This document shows positions 42,839-51,904 of a DNA stretch of 64,000 bases, piece by piece (within the stretch, counting starts at the first letter, position 1; each line of letters starts with the position of its first letter). Origin of the DNA: UASB124 sp964446935 (lineage in GTDB: Bacteria; Babelota; Babeliae; Babelales; RVW-14); contig CAYUQI010000005.1 of assembly GCA_964446935.1 (NCBI GenBank), forward strand, positions 1 through 64,000, read 5' to 3'. Under the pieces are notes generated by a model. It was not told the DNA's origin. It saw nothing but the letters and a program-made list of their open reading frames with translations, and ran no database searches. The position numbers were made by a program, and so were the translations under genes.

Positions 42839-43504
42839 TTAAGGTCGTTTCATCTCCAGAAGGTACCGTGTTGGTTTGCCAGCCTCATAGAAAAATCCGA
42901 CATCTTGAAGCCCGGCTTTTTTGGCGGCATAGTAGCTGCGCTTATTCCAAAGTCGTATGTGGACAATGTAGCTTTTTTCGTGTGGTTTCACTTTAAAGTA
43001 AACATCAGAAAGGAGTTTAATGGCTTCTTGGATACGACCTCCGCCTCGATAGGCTTCATGAAGACCATAGCCAAGTTGTCCTGGATCTTCAGGGTTTTTA
43101 TCACGAAGATTTATAAAGCCGATCAGTTTGTTGTCTTTATTATCAAAAATGCAGTAACTCATGAGCGTTCCTGCGGCTACTTGGCGTAACTCATTTTGTA
43201 AATATCGGATGGTATATCCAAGGGTGATGTGTTCGGGAAATTCTAATCCTTTTCGTATATCAACTGAAAACATGTTGTGATAATCAAGGAAGTAAGCCTC
43301 TTTGAGCGCTCTGAGCGTAATGATTTTGCCCTTAATTTCATCTGGTGGGGTTGCGAATGCTTCTGTTTGTTGATGTGTTGTAAATACACGATAGGTGCTA
43401 TATCCAAGTGGCAGTAGAGCAGCAAGAAGAACAATAACGATAATACGACGTGTGCGTGACATAGCTGCAAATGATGAACGAAGATTGGATAATAAGTGAG
43501 CCAT
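42839..43504 (-). CDS. GNAT acetyltransferase domain behind a membrane anchor
   Basis: The 221-residue protein has RTRR followed by a hydrophobic helix (about 19-38 from the chosen ATG). A GNAT_3 (RimJ/RimL-like) domain comes next: ITLRALKEAYFLDY, a central LIGFINLRD strand, and QLGYGLHEAYRGGGRIQEA, the acetyl-CoA-binding helix start. Positive charges before the helix predict the enzyme domain on the outer face, which is odd for an acetyl-CoA enzyme. The start is uncertain: a TTG 16 codons upstream is in frame, and neither has a strong ribosome site. Confidence 0.7.
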   Translation of the reverse strand: MAHLLSNLRSSFAAMSRTRRIIVIVLLAALLPLGYSTYRVFTTHQQTEAFATPPDEIKGKIITLRALKEAYFLDYHNMFSVDIRKGLEFPEHITLGYTIRYLQNELRQVAAGTLMSYCIFDNKDNKLIGFINLRDKNPEDPGQLGYGLHEAYRGGGRIQEAIKLLSDVYFKVKPHEKSYIVHIRLWNKRSYYAAKKAGLQDVGFFYEAGKPTRYLLEMKRP

Positions 43505-43627
43505 GGTAACCCATTCATTTTTGAATTTATACTCCAGTTCCCCCAAGGACAAGGTTTTTAACCTCTAAAGTATAGTATAGTGTAATTTATTTGTTTCAAG
43601 CAACAGATTGAAAAGATGGTGACCTTT

Positions 43628-45160
43628 TTATAAGGGCATATTACCGTGTTTTCGTTTAGGTAAGGTTTCAACCTTGTCCTTGGTGATATGCAACGCTTTG
43701 GTGATTGATTCTCGCGTTTGGTCTGGATCAATAATAGCGTCAATATAACCGTGTTCAGCTGCGGTAAAAGGGTTCAAGAACGTCTGCTGATATTCTTGTT
43801 CCAGGTGTTGTTGAATGGTATCCCGTTGATCAAGAGGCGTTTGTGCAATCGTTTTGCCGTGCAAAATAGTAACCCCGGCTCGTGCACTAAGAACTGCAAT
43901 TTGTGCTTCTGGCCAAGCGAAATTGAAGTCCCCTCCAAGTTCTTTACTTCCCATAACAATAAATGCACCGCCAAAGGCCTTACGCAAAATCAAGGTGATC
44001 TTTGGCACCGTTGCTGTTGCATAGGCGTACAGTAACTTGGCACCATGTCTGATGATACCGTTGTGTTCTTGTTCTACACCGGGTAAGTAGCCCGGGGTGT
44101 CGACCAAGGTAACCAAGGGAATGCCAAAACTATCACATAAACGAATAAATCGTGCTGCTTTACATGAAGCTTCAATGTCGATAGTGCCGGCTTTAACAAG
44201 CGGTTGATTGGCAACAATCCCAACAACCATGCCGTCAATGCGTGCAAAGCCAATGACTATATTGGTGGCAAACAGAGCATGTAACTCAAAAAAACTTTCG
44301 CTGTCTACCACGGAGGCGATGACCTCTTTGATGTTGTAGGGTTGATTAGGATTGGAAGGAACAATAGAGGAGAGGTTTGAAGCCACCGGTTCGATAAGCC
44401 GAGAGACAAATGGCGGCTGGTCTAGGTATGATTGAGGCAAATATTCAAGCAATACTTTAAGATTGGCAAAGCATTCATCTTCGCTATCGCATATAACGTG
44501 AGCGACTCCGGAGAGTGAGGCATGTACCATGGCACCACCCAGGTCTTCTTTAGTAATGGTTTGATGAGCTGCTACGGCAATGACCTGTGGGCCAGTGATA
44601 AACATTTGGCTAATTTCTTTGGTCATAAAGACGAAATCGGTGAGAGCTGGTGAATAAACAGCGCCGCCAGCGCAGGGGCCAAGGATAAGAGATATTTGAG
44701 GAATAATGCCGGAATAGTGGCTGTTACGTTTAAAAATTTCTCCATAGCCAGTCAGTGCATGAATACCTTCATCAATACGGGCGCCACCTGAGTCAATAAT
44801 GCCAATAATAGGGCAACCGATTTTGGCAGCCATGTCCATTATTTTGACGATTTTGGCTGCGTGTTTTTTACCCAAAGATCCACCTTTGACGGTAAAATCT
44901 TGCGCATACACAGCTACTTGTCGGCCGTTAATGGTGCCAAAGCCGGTAATTACTCCATCAGTATATGATTTGGTTGAAAGAAAAGGCGATGTGACGAGTC
45001 GGTCAGTTTCCGTGAAGCTTCCTGCGTCCAGCAGGAGCTCTAGCCGCTTGCGTGCGGTATATTTTCCAAGTTCTGCTTGGTGTTTTATTTTTTCTTCTCC
45101 ACCACCCAATAACGCTTGCTGATCAATGCGTTGCCACTGTTGCGCGCAGTTTATATCCAT
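43628..45160 (-). CDS. Biotin-dependent acyl-CoA carboxylase, carboxyltransferase subunit
   Basis: The protein of about 510 residues has both crotonase-like halves of PccB/AccD5-type carboxyltransferases. The N-half carries GKYTARKRLELLLDAGSF, DFTVKGGSLGKKHA and IDSGGARIDEG. The C-half carries VDTPGYLPGVEQE, ILRKAFGGAFIVMGSK and AWPEAQIAVL. It transfers CO2 from carboxybiotin to acetyl- or propionyl-CoA. No biotin carboxylase or carrier gene is nearby. With fab genes at 60801 onward it may supply malonyl-CoA. A GTG four codons earlier is an alternative start. Confidence 0.9.
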   Translation of the reverse strand: MDINCAQQWQRIDQQALLGGGEEKIKHQAELGKYTARKRLELLLDAGSFTETDRLVTSPFLSTKSYTDGVITGFGTINGRQVAVYAQDFTVKGGSLGKKHAAKIVKIMDMAAKIGCPIIGIIDSGGARIDEGIHALTGYGEIFKRNSHYSGIIPQISLILGPCAGGAVYSPALTDFVFMTKEISQMFITGPQVIAVAAHQTITKEDLGGAMVHASLSGVAHVICDSEDECFANLKVLLEYLPQSYLDQPPFVSRLIEPVASNLSSIVPSNPNQPYNIKEVIASVVDSESFFELHALFATNIVIGFARIDGMVVGIVANQPLVKAGTIDIEASCKAARFIRLCDSFGIPLVTLVDTPGYLPGVEQEHNGIIRHGAKLLYAYATATVPKITLILRKAFGGAFIVMGSKELGGDFNFAWPEAQIAVLSARAGVTILHGKTIAQTPLDQRDTIQQHLEQEYQQTFLNPFTAAEHGYIDAIIDPDQTRESITKALHITKDKVETLPKRKHGNMPL

Positions 45161-45208
45161 CTCTTTAAGCACCCTTAGCTGTGAGCCGAAATTTTTTTAG
45201 ATTACGAC

Positions 45209-45236
45209 TTTACAACCCCCACCAATGCAGTATAAC
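45209..45236 (+). promoter_or_regulatory. Sigma-70-type promoter of the small TPR-like gene
   Basis: TTTACA (45209-45214) and TATAAC (45231-45236) are 16 bases apart, each one mismatch from consensus. The transcript would begin about 45243 and carry a leader of about 90 bases before the ATG at 45335. Confidence 0.6.
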
Positions 45237-45334
45237 ATTAGAGAAAGTTGTTTTCAAAAGGGGCACCTGTTAGTTCTCTCCATAAGCATGGGACATCATA
45301 ACCAAGGTGCATACCGGCAAACAGGGAGAGAGTA

Positions 45335-45895
45335 ATGGAACCACAACGGCAGCAAAGCCAAAAAGAGACAAGTCTGGCATGGTTTAAGCTTGCTGATCTT
45401 ATAGCGCGAGGAGAACGAGAAAAAGCGCTCAATGTCTTTCGACTATTATCGCATTCATTGCCTGATCGAGCCTATGTTTTGCAGCTAGAAGGCGATATCT
45501 TATGGCATCTTGATGATGACAAAAATTCGTATGAGAAATATAAACAAGCGGCTTTTTTGTATCAGAAGGAAAAACGTTGGATTGATGCCATTGCTATTTA
45601 TGAGCATTTGTTGACGCAGAATCCTGATTCACCAGATATTGTCGGATCTTTGCTTGTATTCTATGCCGTGATAGATTGGCAGGAAAAGTTCCAAGAACGT
45701 TTTGGTCGTCTGATGAAACTTTTTAAAAAGGGTGATGCTGGAGAGTTACAGGTAGAAAAGATCATCCAAGATGTTATCGATATTGTTGGTATTACTGGTA
45801 ATAAGTGTGAAAAAAGGTGGCTTTTTGACTGGTTGTCAGAAGTTGTTGATGACCTTCCTGAAGCAATTGCAACGCGGTTGCGGGGGCTTTTGTAA
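45335..45895 (+). CDS. TPR-like helical repeat protein
   Basis: The 186-residue protein has no export signal and is all-helical. It contains tetratricopeptide-like pairs: ERALNVFRLL-type helices near 35-50, LQLEGDILWHLDDDKNSYEKYKQAAFLY near 53-80 (written as a region, with the A/G/Y/A spacing of TPR), and WIDAIAIYEHLLTQNPDS near 88-105. TPR proteins are protein-protein adaptors; no partner is indicated. GGGAGAGAG lies a few bases before the ATG. That site is complementary to CTCTCC at 45276-45281 in the leader. Confidence 0.72.
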   Translation: MEPQRQQSQKETSLAWFKLADLIARGEREKALNVFRLLSHSLPDRAYVLQLEGDILWHLDDDKNSYEKYKQAAFLYQKEKRWIDAIAIYEHLLTQNPDSPDIVGSLLVFYAVIDWQEKFQERFGRLMKLFKKGDAGELQVEKIIQDVIDIVGITGNKCEKRWLFDWLSEVVDDLPEAIATRLRGLL

Positions 45896-46230
45896 ACGTG
45901 ATCAAAGTGTGATACAGTAAAACCATCTTTCATCTACCAAAAGTCTCTATAATATATCTTTAGTATTCTCTGTGTATCCCCGCACCCAGTCCCCCGTCAC
46001 AATATGTGTTCCATTTACAAAAATATGACTAGTTTGTGTTATTTTGTATAGCCAATTAGAAATACTTTCAATGTGTAATAAAATATTAACAAATCGTATA
46101 AAAGATTAATGTTTTGCCATTTGATATTTTTTTATTCAGGTGCTAGGCTTTAAATCGTTGATCATTGTGTAATGGTCATTCAGAAAAAATGTAGGTTATA
46201 TAACACGTTATAAAAACGGGGGTTATTATC
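45896..46230. other. AT-rich region before the five-gene secreted cluster
   Basis: These 335 bases contain no frame that looks like a gene. The right half is very AT-rich. TTGATA at about 46119 followed 17 bases later by TAGGCT is a weak promoter candidate, and GGGGG at about 46216 is the ribosome site of the next gene. No RNA gene is visible. Confidence 0.4.
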
Positions 46231-46854
46231 ATGGTTACGAATAAAAAAACACTTGTTCTTTCTTTGGCAATTGCTTGTGCTGGTGTTATGTCATGTGCTC
46301 AAGCACAACAACCGCAACTACCGACGCCGCTTCAAACAGCACAGCAAAAAATAGCTGCTGCTAATGGACAACCTGTCCAGTTGTTAGCTACTGAAGCTGC
46401 TGCCTTAGCAGCCCATGCTGCCCAAGAAGCACAAAATCAACCAACGAAAATAGGTAAGGTTTTTATTGGGCTTGCCAATGGTGTTGATAAATACATTTTT
46501 AAAAATGCTGTGAAACTTGTTACTAAGACAGGAGAAGGCATTGTGTATGTTTGTCGTGATATTAAAGCAAATCCTGGCACGGTTGTTGCCGGTGTTTCAA
46601 CAGCAATAGCATTAACTTTTTGGTTCCTTCCTTCAATTACCAATCTAGTTGGTGTGGCAACCCCTACCGTGGCAGGCTATCAGACTCAATGCATATCTAA
46701 TGATCGCATGGTTGCTCTTGTTCAAAATGGAGCCGTGGTTGCACTTACGCCAGTGTGTTCGACGGCATGGTGGGTAATTAGAAAAATATGGCAAAAAATG
46801 ACAGCCCCTGAGGCTCCGGTTGCTCAACAACCAGTCGCTCAAAACAATCAATAA
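46231..46854 (+). CDS. Secreted/membrane orphan 1 of five-gene cluster
   Basis: The 207-residue protein has a signal peptide (about 1-25, ending AQA) and an Ala/Gln-rich stretch (about 26-68). Two hydrophobic segments follow (about 112-135 and 165-180), then a polar Pro/Ala/Gln tail (APVAQQPVAQ). No family is recognised. The export signal with a C-terminal hydrophobic pair recurs in the next genes. It is the first of five consecutive genes with short spacers and own ribosome sites, probably one transcript. Confidence 0.68.
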   Translation: MVTNKKTLVLSLAIACAGVMSCAQAQQPQLPTPLQTAQQKIAAANGQPVQLLATEAAALAAHAAQEAQNQPTKIGKVFIGLANGVDKYIFKNAVKLVTKTGEGIVYVCRDIKANPGTVVAGVSTAIALTFWFLPSITNLVGVATPTVAGYQTQCISNDRMVALVQNGAVVALTPVCSTAWWVIRKIWQKMTAPEAPVAQQPVAQNNQ

Positions 46855-46920
46855 ACAATCTCCATTATTATAGAGATATTGTTTTTTGTATGCCTATCGA
46901 CAGGGAAATGTGAGGTTATC

Positions 46921-48123
46921 GTGAATGTGTTAAAAAGATACAGCGTATTGGTTTGTATTGCTAGTTGTTTGCTGTTTGTTAATGGTGCCATCGCTATGGA
47001 TGATGCACCAGATGCCCAAATGGATAATGCAACAGCTGGTAGACGCGTACGCAAATATGGTAAGCGTAAGCGTGATGAATCAAAAGCCGGTAAAATAACA
47101 AAGCAATTCAAACAAAACGACGGAAGTTCTCAAAGGCATACATTTGAACAACCCATTCCGGCAACGCCTATTGTTCAACAACAGGAACAACTACCTAGTT
47201 GGCAAAGTACTCTTAATCCATTCAATTATGCTCCATTAAAATATATTAAGCGATTTATTAAAGGTAAAAGAAAATTGGTACCAGAGCCTAATGCATCTAC
47301 AACTACAACAAATGGAGCCAATGTATTATCGAGTACAACACATTCATCTTATGTATCTGCTCCACTGCCACCGCCTCTTCACGTAGAAACGCCAACAGCT
47401 TCTTCAAGTTCATCATCTTCTGCACAAACGATTACAGTGAGTGGTAATGACTACAATGTTGATACGTATTTTGAGAAGAAAGACGATGGATGGCATTACA
47501 AGCAATATCTAAATGGTGCCAAGGCAGGAAGCCTTGTTCGTAAAGATGCGATTTTGAGACAGCTGCAGACATTGGGACAATTGAAACAACAGCTGGTACA
47601 AACGCTACCCCCGGCTGCTATTTCTGTCGATGAAGTCAAAGCATTGTCTGGCAGGATTGATCAAATGGGAGCAACTATTCAGCAATTGCAAATGCAACAA
47701 AATCAACAACAATATGAACAATTTAGATCACGCATAAGTTTCTTGGCTCTTAATCTTGCGAGTATCGGTATGAGTTTATTTTTGGGCGGATGGACAACTT
47801 CAGTTATATGTAACATTATTGCGTTTGCATGTGATTACGTGCTTGGTTGTCAATGGATTATGTCGCATTTTGGCGAAAAAACTCAAAAATTATTTCTTCG
47901 TATCAGAACAATTGTTTCTACTATTTCTGCCGGATTTGCTGTGTATAACTTTGTAAATATGCACATAGAACTTAAGCAAACGATAACAGAGCTTAAACAA
48001 GAGTTGGCAAGAATAATGCCCGCTAGCGTTAACCAGGATACGCTTTCCTGGTGGCAAAAACCGTTGTATTCTGCTGTACGATTATTTGAGACAATTGGTT
48101 GCTCAGTAGCAAATTGTCATTAA
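46921..48123 (+). CDS. Secreted/membrane orphan 2 of five-gene cluster, coiled coil
   Basis: The 400-residue protein starts with GTG seven bases after GAGG and has a signal peptide to about residue 23. A basic stretch follows (RRVRKYGKRKRD, about 37-48), then a Ser/Thr/Pro-rich linker (about 120-180). A small region about 185-215 contains YFEKKDDGWHYKQYL, and a Gln-rich coiled coil lies at about 220-275. Two hydrophobic segments lie at about 280-320, followed by a C-terminal helix pair. I recognise no family. The layout suggests a membrane-inserted protein with an exposed coiled coil. Confidence 0.68.
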   Translation: MNVLKRYSVLVCIASCLLFVNGAIAMDDAPDAQMDNATAGRRVRKYGKRKRDESKAGKITKQFKQNDGSSQRHTFEQPIPATPIVQQQEQLPSWQSTLNPFNYAPLKYIKRFIKGKRKLVPEPNASTTTTNGANVLSSTTHSSYVSAPLPPPLHVETPTASSSSSSSAQTITVSGNDYNVDTYFEKKDDGWHYKQYLNGAKAGSLVRKDAILRQLQTLGQLKQQLVQTLPPAAISVDEVKALSGRIDQMGATIQQLQMQQNQQQYEQFRSRISFLALNLASIGMSLFLGGWTTSVICNIIAFACDYVLGCQWIMSHFGEKTQKLFLRIRTIVSTISAGFAVYNFVNMHIELKQTITELKQELARIMPASVNQDTLSWWQKPLYSAVRLFETIGCSVANCH

Positions 48124-48133
48124 TGGAGGCTCT

Positions 48134-49030
48134 ATGGTTATGAGTAATAAAATAAAAATAGTTTTGAGTACTATTGTTTTTTTCATGGTGAGTGGGATTC
48201 CTTTTTTGCGTGGGCAGCAAGATAAGAGAATATTTGATGAGGGCTCTCCTGAAAAACAGTTACTCATAAAGACTGATGGCACTACATCTTTTTATAATCG
48301 TGTACATGCTTGTTTTAATAATACGTCGCAATTGCCTTCGAATGTGTTGGATACGTCTATTAAGGTGATTCTGAATGATGCTTTATGGCAAACACTTGCA
48401 GCTAATTGTACCAATAAACGTATCTCTGCTTTCAAAGTAAATTTACCCCCACTGCCAACCGGATTTGTTGATCAACCATCACAAAATAGCAAGATACCGG
48501 TAACAGGAGACTACAAAAAGATAGTGCTTTATTATATTACCGCTGCCTATATGTTGGTTGCCAAAAATCTTTCGCATACTCATCAAACATGGAAGACGTT
48601 TTTCTCCCAGACTCAAAATTGTACAGCCTATGTAAATGTATTACGTGGGGCGGTGCAGGCAGTTGCATATTGGCAGAATGTTTTTGACGATGGATACTGG
48701 GTGCAGGTTGCTCAGAGTCTTGCAAATGTTTGTAGCCAGGCTAAACCACTCCCTGCTGATGCAATTATTGATGGGGACTTTGATACTTTGTATGTTCACG
48801 AACTTAACAAAACGGTCAACCAATTGAAGTTTTGGGCTAAGGTTAGTGTGGCAACATTATTTATAGTTCATGGACTGACTGCATTAGCTGAACATTGTGT
48901 TCCTCATTATCATAGTAATTTATCATCGAATCTTTCGGCGGCATTTGTTGCCGATGTTACAGTAGCGTTAATGATTGCTGGTACTGCAAAAACAGTAAGT
49001 TTTATTACAAGAAAATTGTTTGGTCGTTAA
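48134..49030 (+). CDS. Secreted/membrane orphan 3 of five-gene cluster
   Basis: The 298-residue protein starts ten bases after the previous stop, with GGAGG upstream. It has a signal peptide (about 1-28). The helical body contains five Cys that could pair as disulphides outside the cytoplasm (for example in CFNNT, ANCTNKR, QNCTAY, NVCSQ). Two hydrophobic segments lie at the C-terminus (about 233-252 and 268-288), ending in a short basic tail (TRKLFGR). The function is unknown. Confidence 0.68.
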   Translation: MVMSNKIKIVLSTIVFFMVSGIPFLRGQQDKRIFDEGSPEKQLLIKTDGTTSFYNRVHACFNNTSQLPSNVLDTSIKVILNDALWQTLAANCTNKRISAFKVNLPPLPTGFVDQPSQNSKIPVTGDYKKIVLYYITAAYMLVAKNLSHTHQTWKTFFSQTQNCTAYVNVLRGAVQAVAYWQNVFDDGYWVQVAQSLANVCSQAKPLPADAIIDGDFDTLYVHELNKTVNQLKFWAKVSVATLFIVHGLTALAEHCVPHYHSNLSSNLSAAFVADVTVALMIAGTAKTVSFITRKLFGR

Positions 49031-49069
49031 TTAGTTAAAACCCATATTTTTTTATTAGGGAGGTTTCTC

Positions 49070-49945
49070 ATGAAAAAACCAATATTTCGTAGGATTTTGT
49101 TTTCGTTATTTGTCGTTTGTTGTTCATTGGAATTAGGAGCAATGCAAGCGCCTGCTATGCCTGAAGTTGATGATACAGCTATTCAAGCTCCAACTTCTTT
49201 AGATGGTGTTAAAAACACCGTTCTTGGGCACGTTGTAAATCTTTCGTTTGATAAGGTTTTTGATAGTACAGACGCCTCAAAATTGTCTACTGATACAACG
49301 AAGGTTTTGGACGCTGTTAATGCATCAAAAACAGATGTTAGTGAAGATGTTTACAATGCTTATATTGAATTGTTTTGGTCAAAAGTAGGATTGGCACTTG
49401 TTGTACAATTTGTTAAAGCATTTACGTTTGATGATGTTGCTACGTGTTCAAAGCAGGCAATTGAAAACATTGTTACAACAAAGTTTACGCAGCTTAAGGG
49501 GCGCCTTGATAATCAATTAGTAACCAGTGCTGCTATTAATAATGATAAAATGAATATTACTGTTCAAGGTATTACCTATCAGTTGGAGATTTGCGATACT
49601 ATTGGGAAAATAGCTGCTGTATTGACGACTGCTACGACCTTTGTTAAAGCGGTTAAAACTGCTCTTACACAATGGGGCTCTGCCTTGATTGATGCTAAAG
49701 TTATTAAGTTTAATTCTCAGACATATACGCTCAAAGAATATACTCAAAGTATTCAAGAGCTTTGCAAAAAGCTTGTTCAGGAAGATTATATTAAATTGGT
49801 CAGAAGCGTTGCACAAAGATTTGCAGGCAAGGGACGAGATTTTGCTCGTGATCAACATACTCAGCAAGTAAATAGTCATATTTCAACACAGTTGCAAAAT
49901 AATTTGTATCAAGCAATGGATGATGCTCGAGATACTGATCTGTAA
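49070..49945 (+). CDS. Secreted orphan 4 of five-gene cluster
   Basis: The 291-residue protein has GGGAGG eight bases before the ATG and a signal peptide (about 1-24, ending GA). The mature part is polar, helical and rich in Val, Thr, Asp and Lys, with only one moderately hydrophobic helix at about 103-118. Unlike its neighbours it has no C-terminal membrane pair, so it may be soluble in the periplasm or outside. The C-terminus is a charged Arg/Asp/Gln helix. No family is recognised. Confidence 0.66.
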   Translation: MKKPIFRRILFSLFVVCCSLELGAMQAPAMPEVDDTAIQAPTSLDGVKNTVLGHVVNLSFDKVFDSTDASKLSTDTTKVLDAVNASKTDVSEDVYNAYIELFWSKVGLALVVQFVKAFTFDDVATCSKQAIENIVTTKFTQLKGRLDNQLVTSAAINNDKMNITVQGITYQLEICDTIGKIAAVLTTATTFVKAVKTALTQWGSALIDAKVIKFNSQTYTLKEYTQSIQELCKKLVQEDYIKLVRSVAQRFAGKGRDFARDQHTQQVNSHISTQLQNNLYQAMDDARDTDL

Positions 49946-50013
49946 TTTTAAATAGTTATAAGGAATAGGGGGAAGCTTTTTTTAGCTTCCTCCTATCTAC
50001 ATAAAGAAGAACA

Positions 50014-50733
50014 ATGAAGTTACGTTGGATTTTAAATTTTTTTTCTCAGAAATATGGCCTTATAGCTGGAATTGTGCTTGTAATAGCGAGCCTCTTTGGT
50101 TTTGTCTATTACATAACATACGATAGTTCTAATCAACATTGTTTGCCTGCGTTCACTTTGCAAAATACATCAGATACTATTCAAAAAAATATTCCTTCTT
50201 GTGCGTGTAGTGAGCATGTGAAGCAAGAAAAATTGGCTACCCCTAAGCCATCACGTATCGACAAAAAATCTCAAAGCAATGATTCAGTAAATCAGGATGC
50301 TCAATCAAACGCCGAGAAGTCCGAGGTGCATGATAAAGAGCAGAATGATTCTGAAATACCGGAACCGACTGTTGATGATGAATTGCTTGATCAACTGGCT
50401 GCTGAGCAATTAATGCGTGATTTAGCGCAGGACAATGAAAAGAACGATCATCAACAATCAGAAAAATCCAATGATAAACCGGTTGTCAATTCCAAGCAAT
50501 CGAAAGAATCACAACAATCATCAGATAAGCATAAAAACGCATCAGGCGATGATTCATCTGTCGGATATGGTGGTAACCAATCAGATGCACAGTTACGTAA
50601 TGAATTGGATCAAAGCACAGCATTTGCAAAACAACGCTTTATAAGCGAACAAGCACGTCAAGCGCTTGAGGAAAGCAAGGCTGAAGTTACGAGAAAAATT
50701 AAAGAGCAGATTATCGGTTCGCTTGGAGGATAA
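50014..50733 (+). CDS. Membrane-anchored orphan 5 of five-gene cluster, low complexity
   Basis: The 239-residue protein has one helix (about 16-35) preceded by basic residues, so the rest probably faces outside. After a CACSEH Cys pair near 64-66 comes a Gln/Ser/Asp/Lys low-complexity stretch (about 75-190). A helical region at about 195-235 follows, with alternating Glu/Arg/Gln that could form a coiled coil. The last gene of the cluster, it resembles a flexible tether with two binding ends. No function is known. Confidence 0.65.
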   Translation: MKLRWILNFFSQKYGLIAGIVLVIASLFGFVYYITYDSSNQHCLPAFTLQNTSDTIQKNIPSCACSEHVKQEKLATPKPSRIDKKSQSNDSVNQDAQSNAEKSEVHDKEQNDSEIPEPTVDDELLDQLAAEQLMRDLAQDNEKNDHQQSEKSNDKPVVNSKQSKESQQSSDKHKNASGDDSSVGYGGNQSDAQLRNELDQSTAFAKQRFISEQARQALEESKAEVTRKIKEQIIGSLGG

Positions 50734-50739
50734 TAAACA

Positions 50740-51825
50740 CTATTTCTCAATTGAAGGTTTTGTTTCTTTTTCCTCTTGCCCGATAAGTTCTTCATGAAAA
50801 ATAATTACTTCATTACCAAATCGTATGTGCCAATCGTTAGGATATTGTTTCTTAATTTCTTCTGCAAAATTCTTCATTATTTCGCGCCATAAGGGCGTTC
50901 CATGCTTTGATTGGGCATACGTTTCTGCTGTCGAAACAATGTCTTTAATACCCAATGCTTTTGCTGTTGCTTTGTGTGTTGCTATATCCTGTTTGCTTAA
51001 AGCACTTTCAGGAGAAAGCAGGAGCGCCTGATATTCTCCCATAACAGATACTGGAATGGTTTCTCTGCGGTATTTTTTTAAGGATATATCAGCACTGAGG
51101 CTATCTATGCATTCATCTAAACTTTCTTGCAGCTCGATACTCGTTGGCATAGCAATGGTATGTTTAACCCGTATTTTTTCTGTTATTTCAGCTAATTTAT
51201 TTTGAATTTTTTGCTTGATGAGGCTGATCATATGTAAAAAAGCATCTTTTCCGCGCAGCCCAAATTCTTCAAATTTAATAAACATAAGTGGTTTGCCATC
51301 GATAATACCAATTTTACCAAAAAGAATGTGGTGTTTATTTTCTACAGGAAGCGGTTGATCCTTTCTTGGATCAATCCCATAGTGCACAAATTCACAATCT
51401 GTTTTTTTAACAAGAAGGCCTTTTTTCTTTGCTCTGCCCATGTAGAGATAGTAATTATTAAAATGTGTTGATCGACGAGGGTAGGCCTTTTTGAGAGTGA
51501 TCCAAATTTCTTTACACATATCGCCATCAAATAGTTTTCTTACATATTCGACCATGAAGTTCCACAAAGTCCAGTCTTTATCTTCAAGAACAATGGTACC
51601 TGACGAAAAATCATATCCACCGTTTTTATCAGGAACATAGGAGTATAAGAAGTGTAAGGTGGCGATAATGGCCTCTAAGTCATCAATGGCTGTAGCCTGG
51701 GTTTTGGGATGTTTATTATACAGTGATTGGAGAAACGTTTTTCCTTTGTTTATGAAGGCTTCGTCGGCTGCGGCATAAACGGTGAAGTATGATGCGAGTA
51801 ATACTAATGAGAGAATTTTTTTCAT
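50740..51825 (-). CDS. Secreted protein of unknown function
   Basis: I recognise no family for this 361-residue protein. It has a signal peptide (about 1-20, ending YAA). A mixed alpha/beta-looking middle part contains HHILFGKIGIIDGKPLMFIKFEEFGL near 165-190, and the C-terminal half is helical. Only two Cys are present. It converges on the five-gene cluster with six bases between the stops. The compact, well-ordered composition suggests a globular periplasmic or exported enzyme or binding protein rather than a membrane protein. Confidence 0.68.
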   Translation of the reverse strand: MKKILSLVLLASYFTVYAAADEAFINKGKTFLQSLYNKHPKTQATAIDDLEAIIATLHFLYSYVPDKNGGYDFSSGTIVLEDKDWTLWNFMVEYVRKLFDGDMCKEIWITLKKAYPRRSTHFNNYYLYMGRAKKKGLLVKKTDCEFVHYGIDPRKDQPLPVENKHHILFGKIGIIDGKPLMFIKFEEFGLRGKDAFLHMISLIKQKIQNKLAEITEKIRVKHTIAMPTSIELQESLDECIDSLSADISLKKYRRETIPVSVMGEYQALLLSPESALSKQDIATHKATAKALGIKDIVSTAETYAQSKHGTPLWREIMKNFAEEIKKQYPNDWHIRFGNEVIIFHEELIGQEEKETKPSIEK

Positions 51826-51904
51826 GGAAGGCTCCTTGCCACGAATGGATTTAAAAAATCTCTTGCAAATATCTCAAAAACTTAATAACTCAGTTTAGAG
51901 TTTA

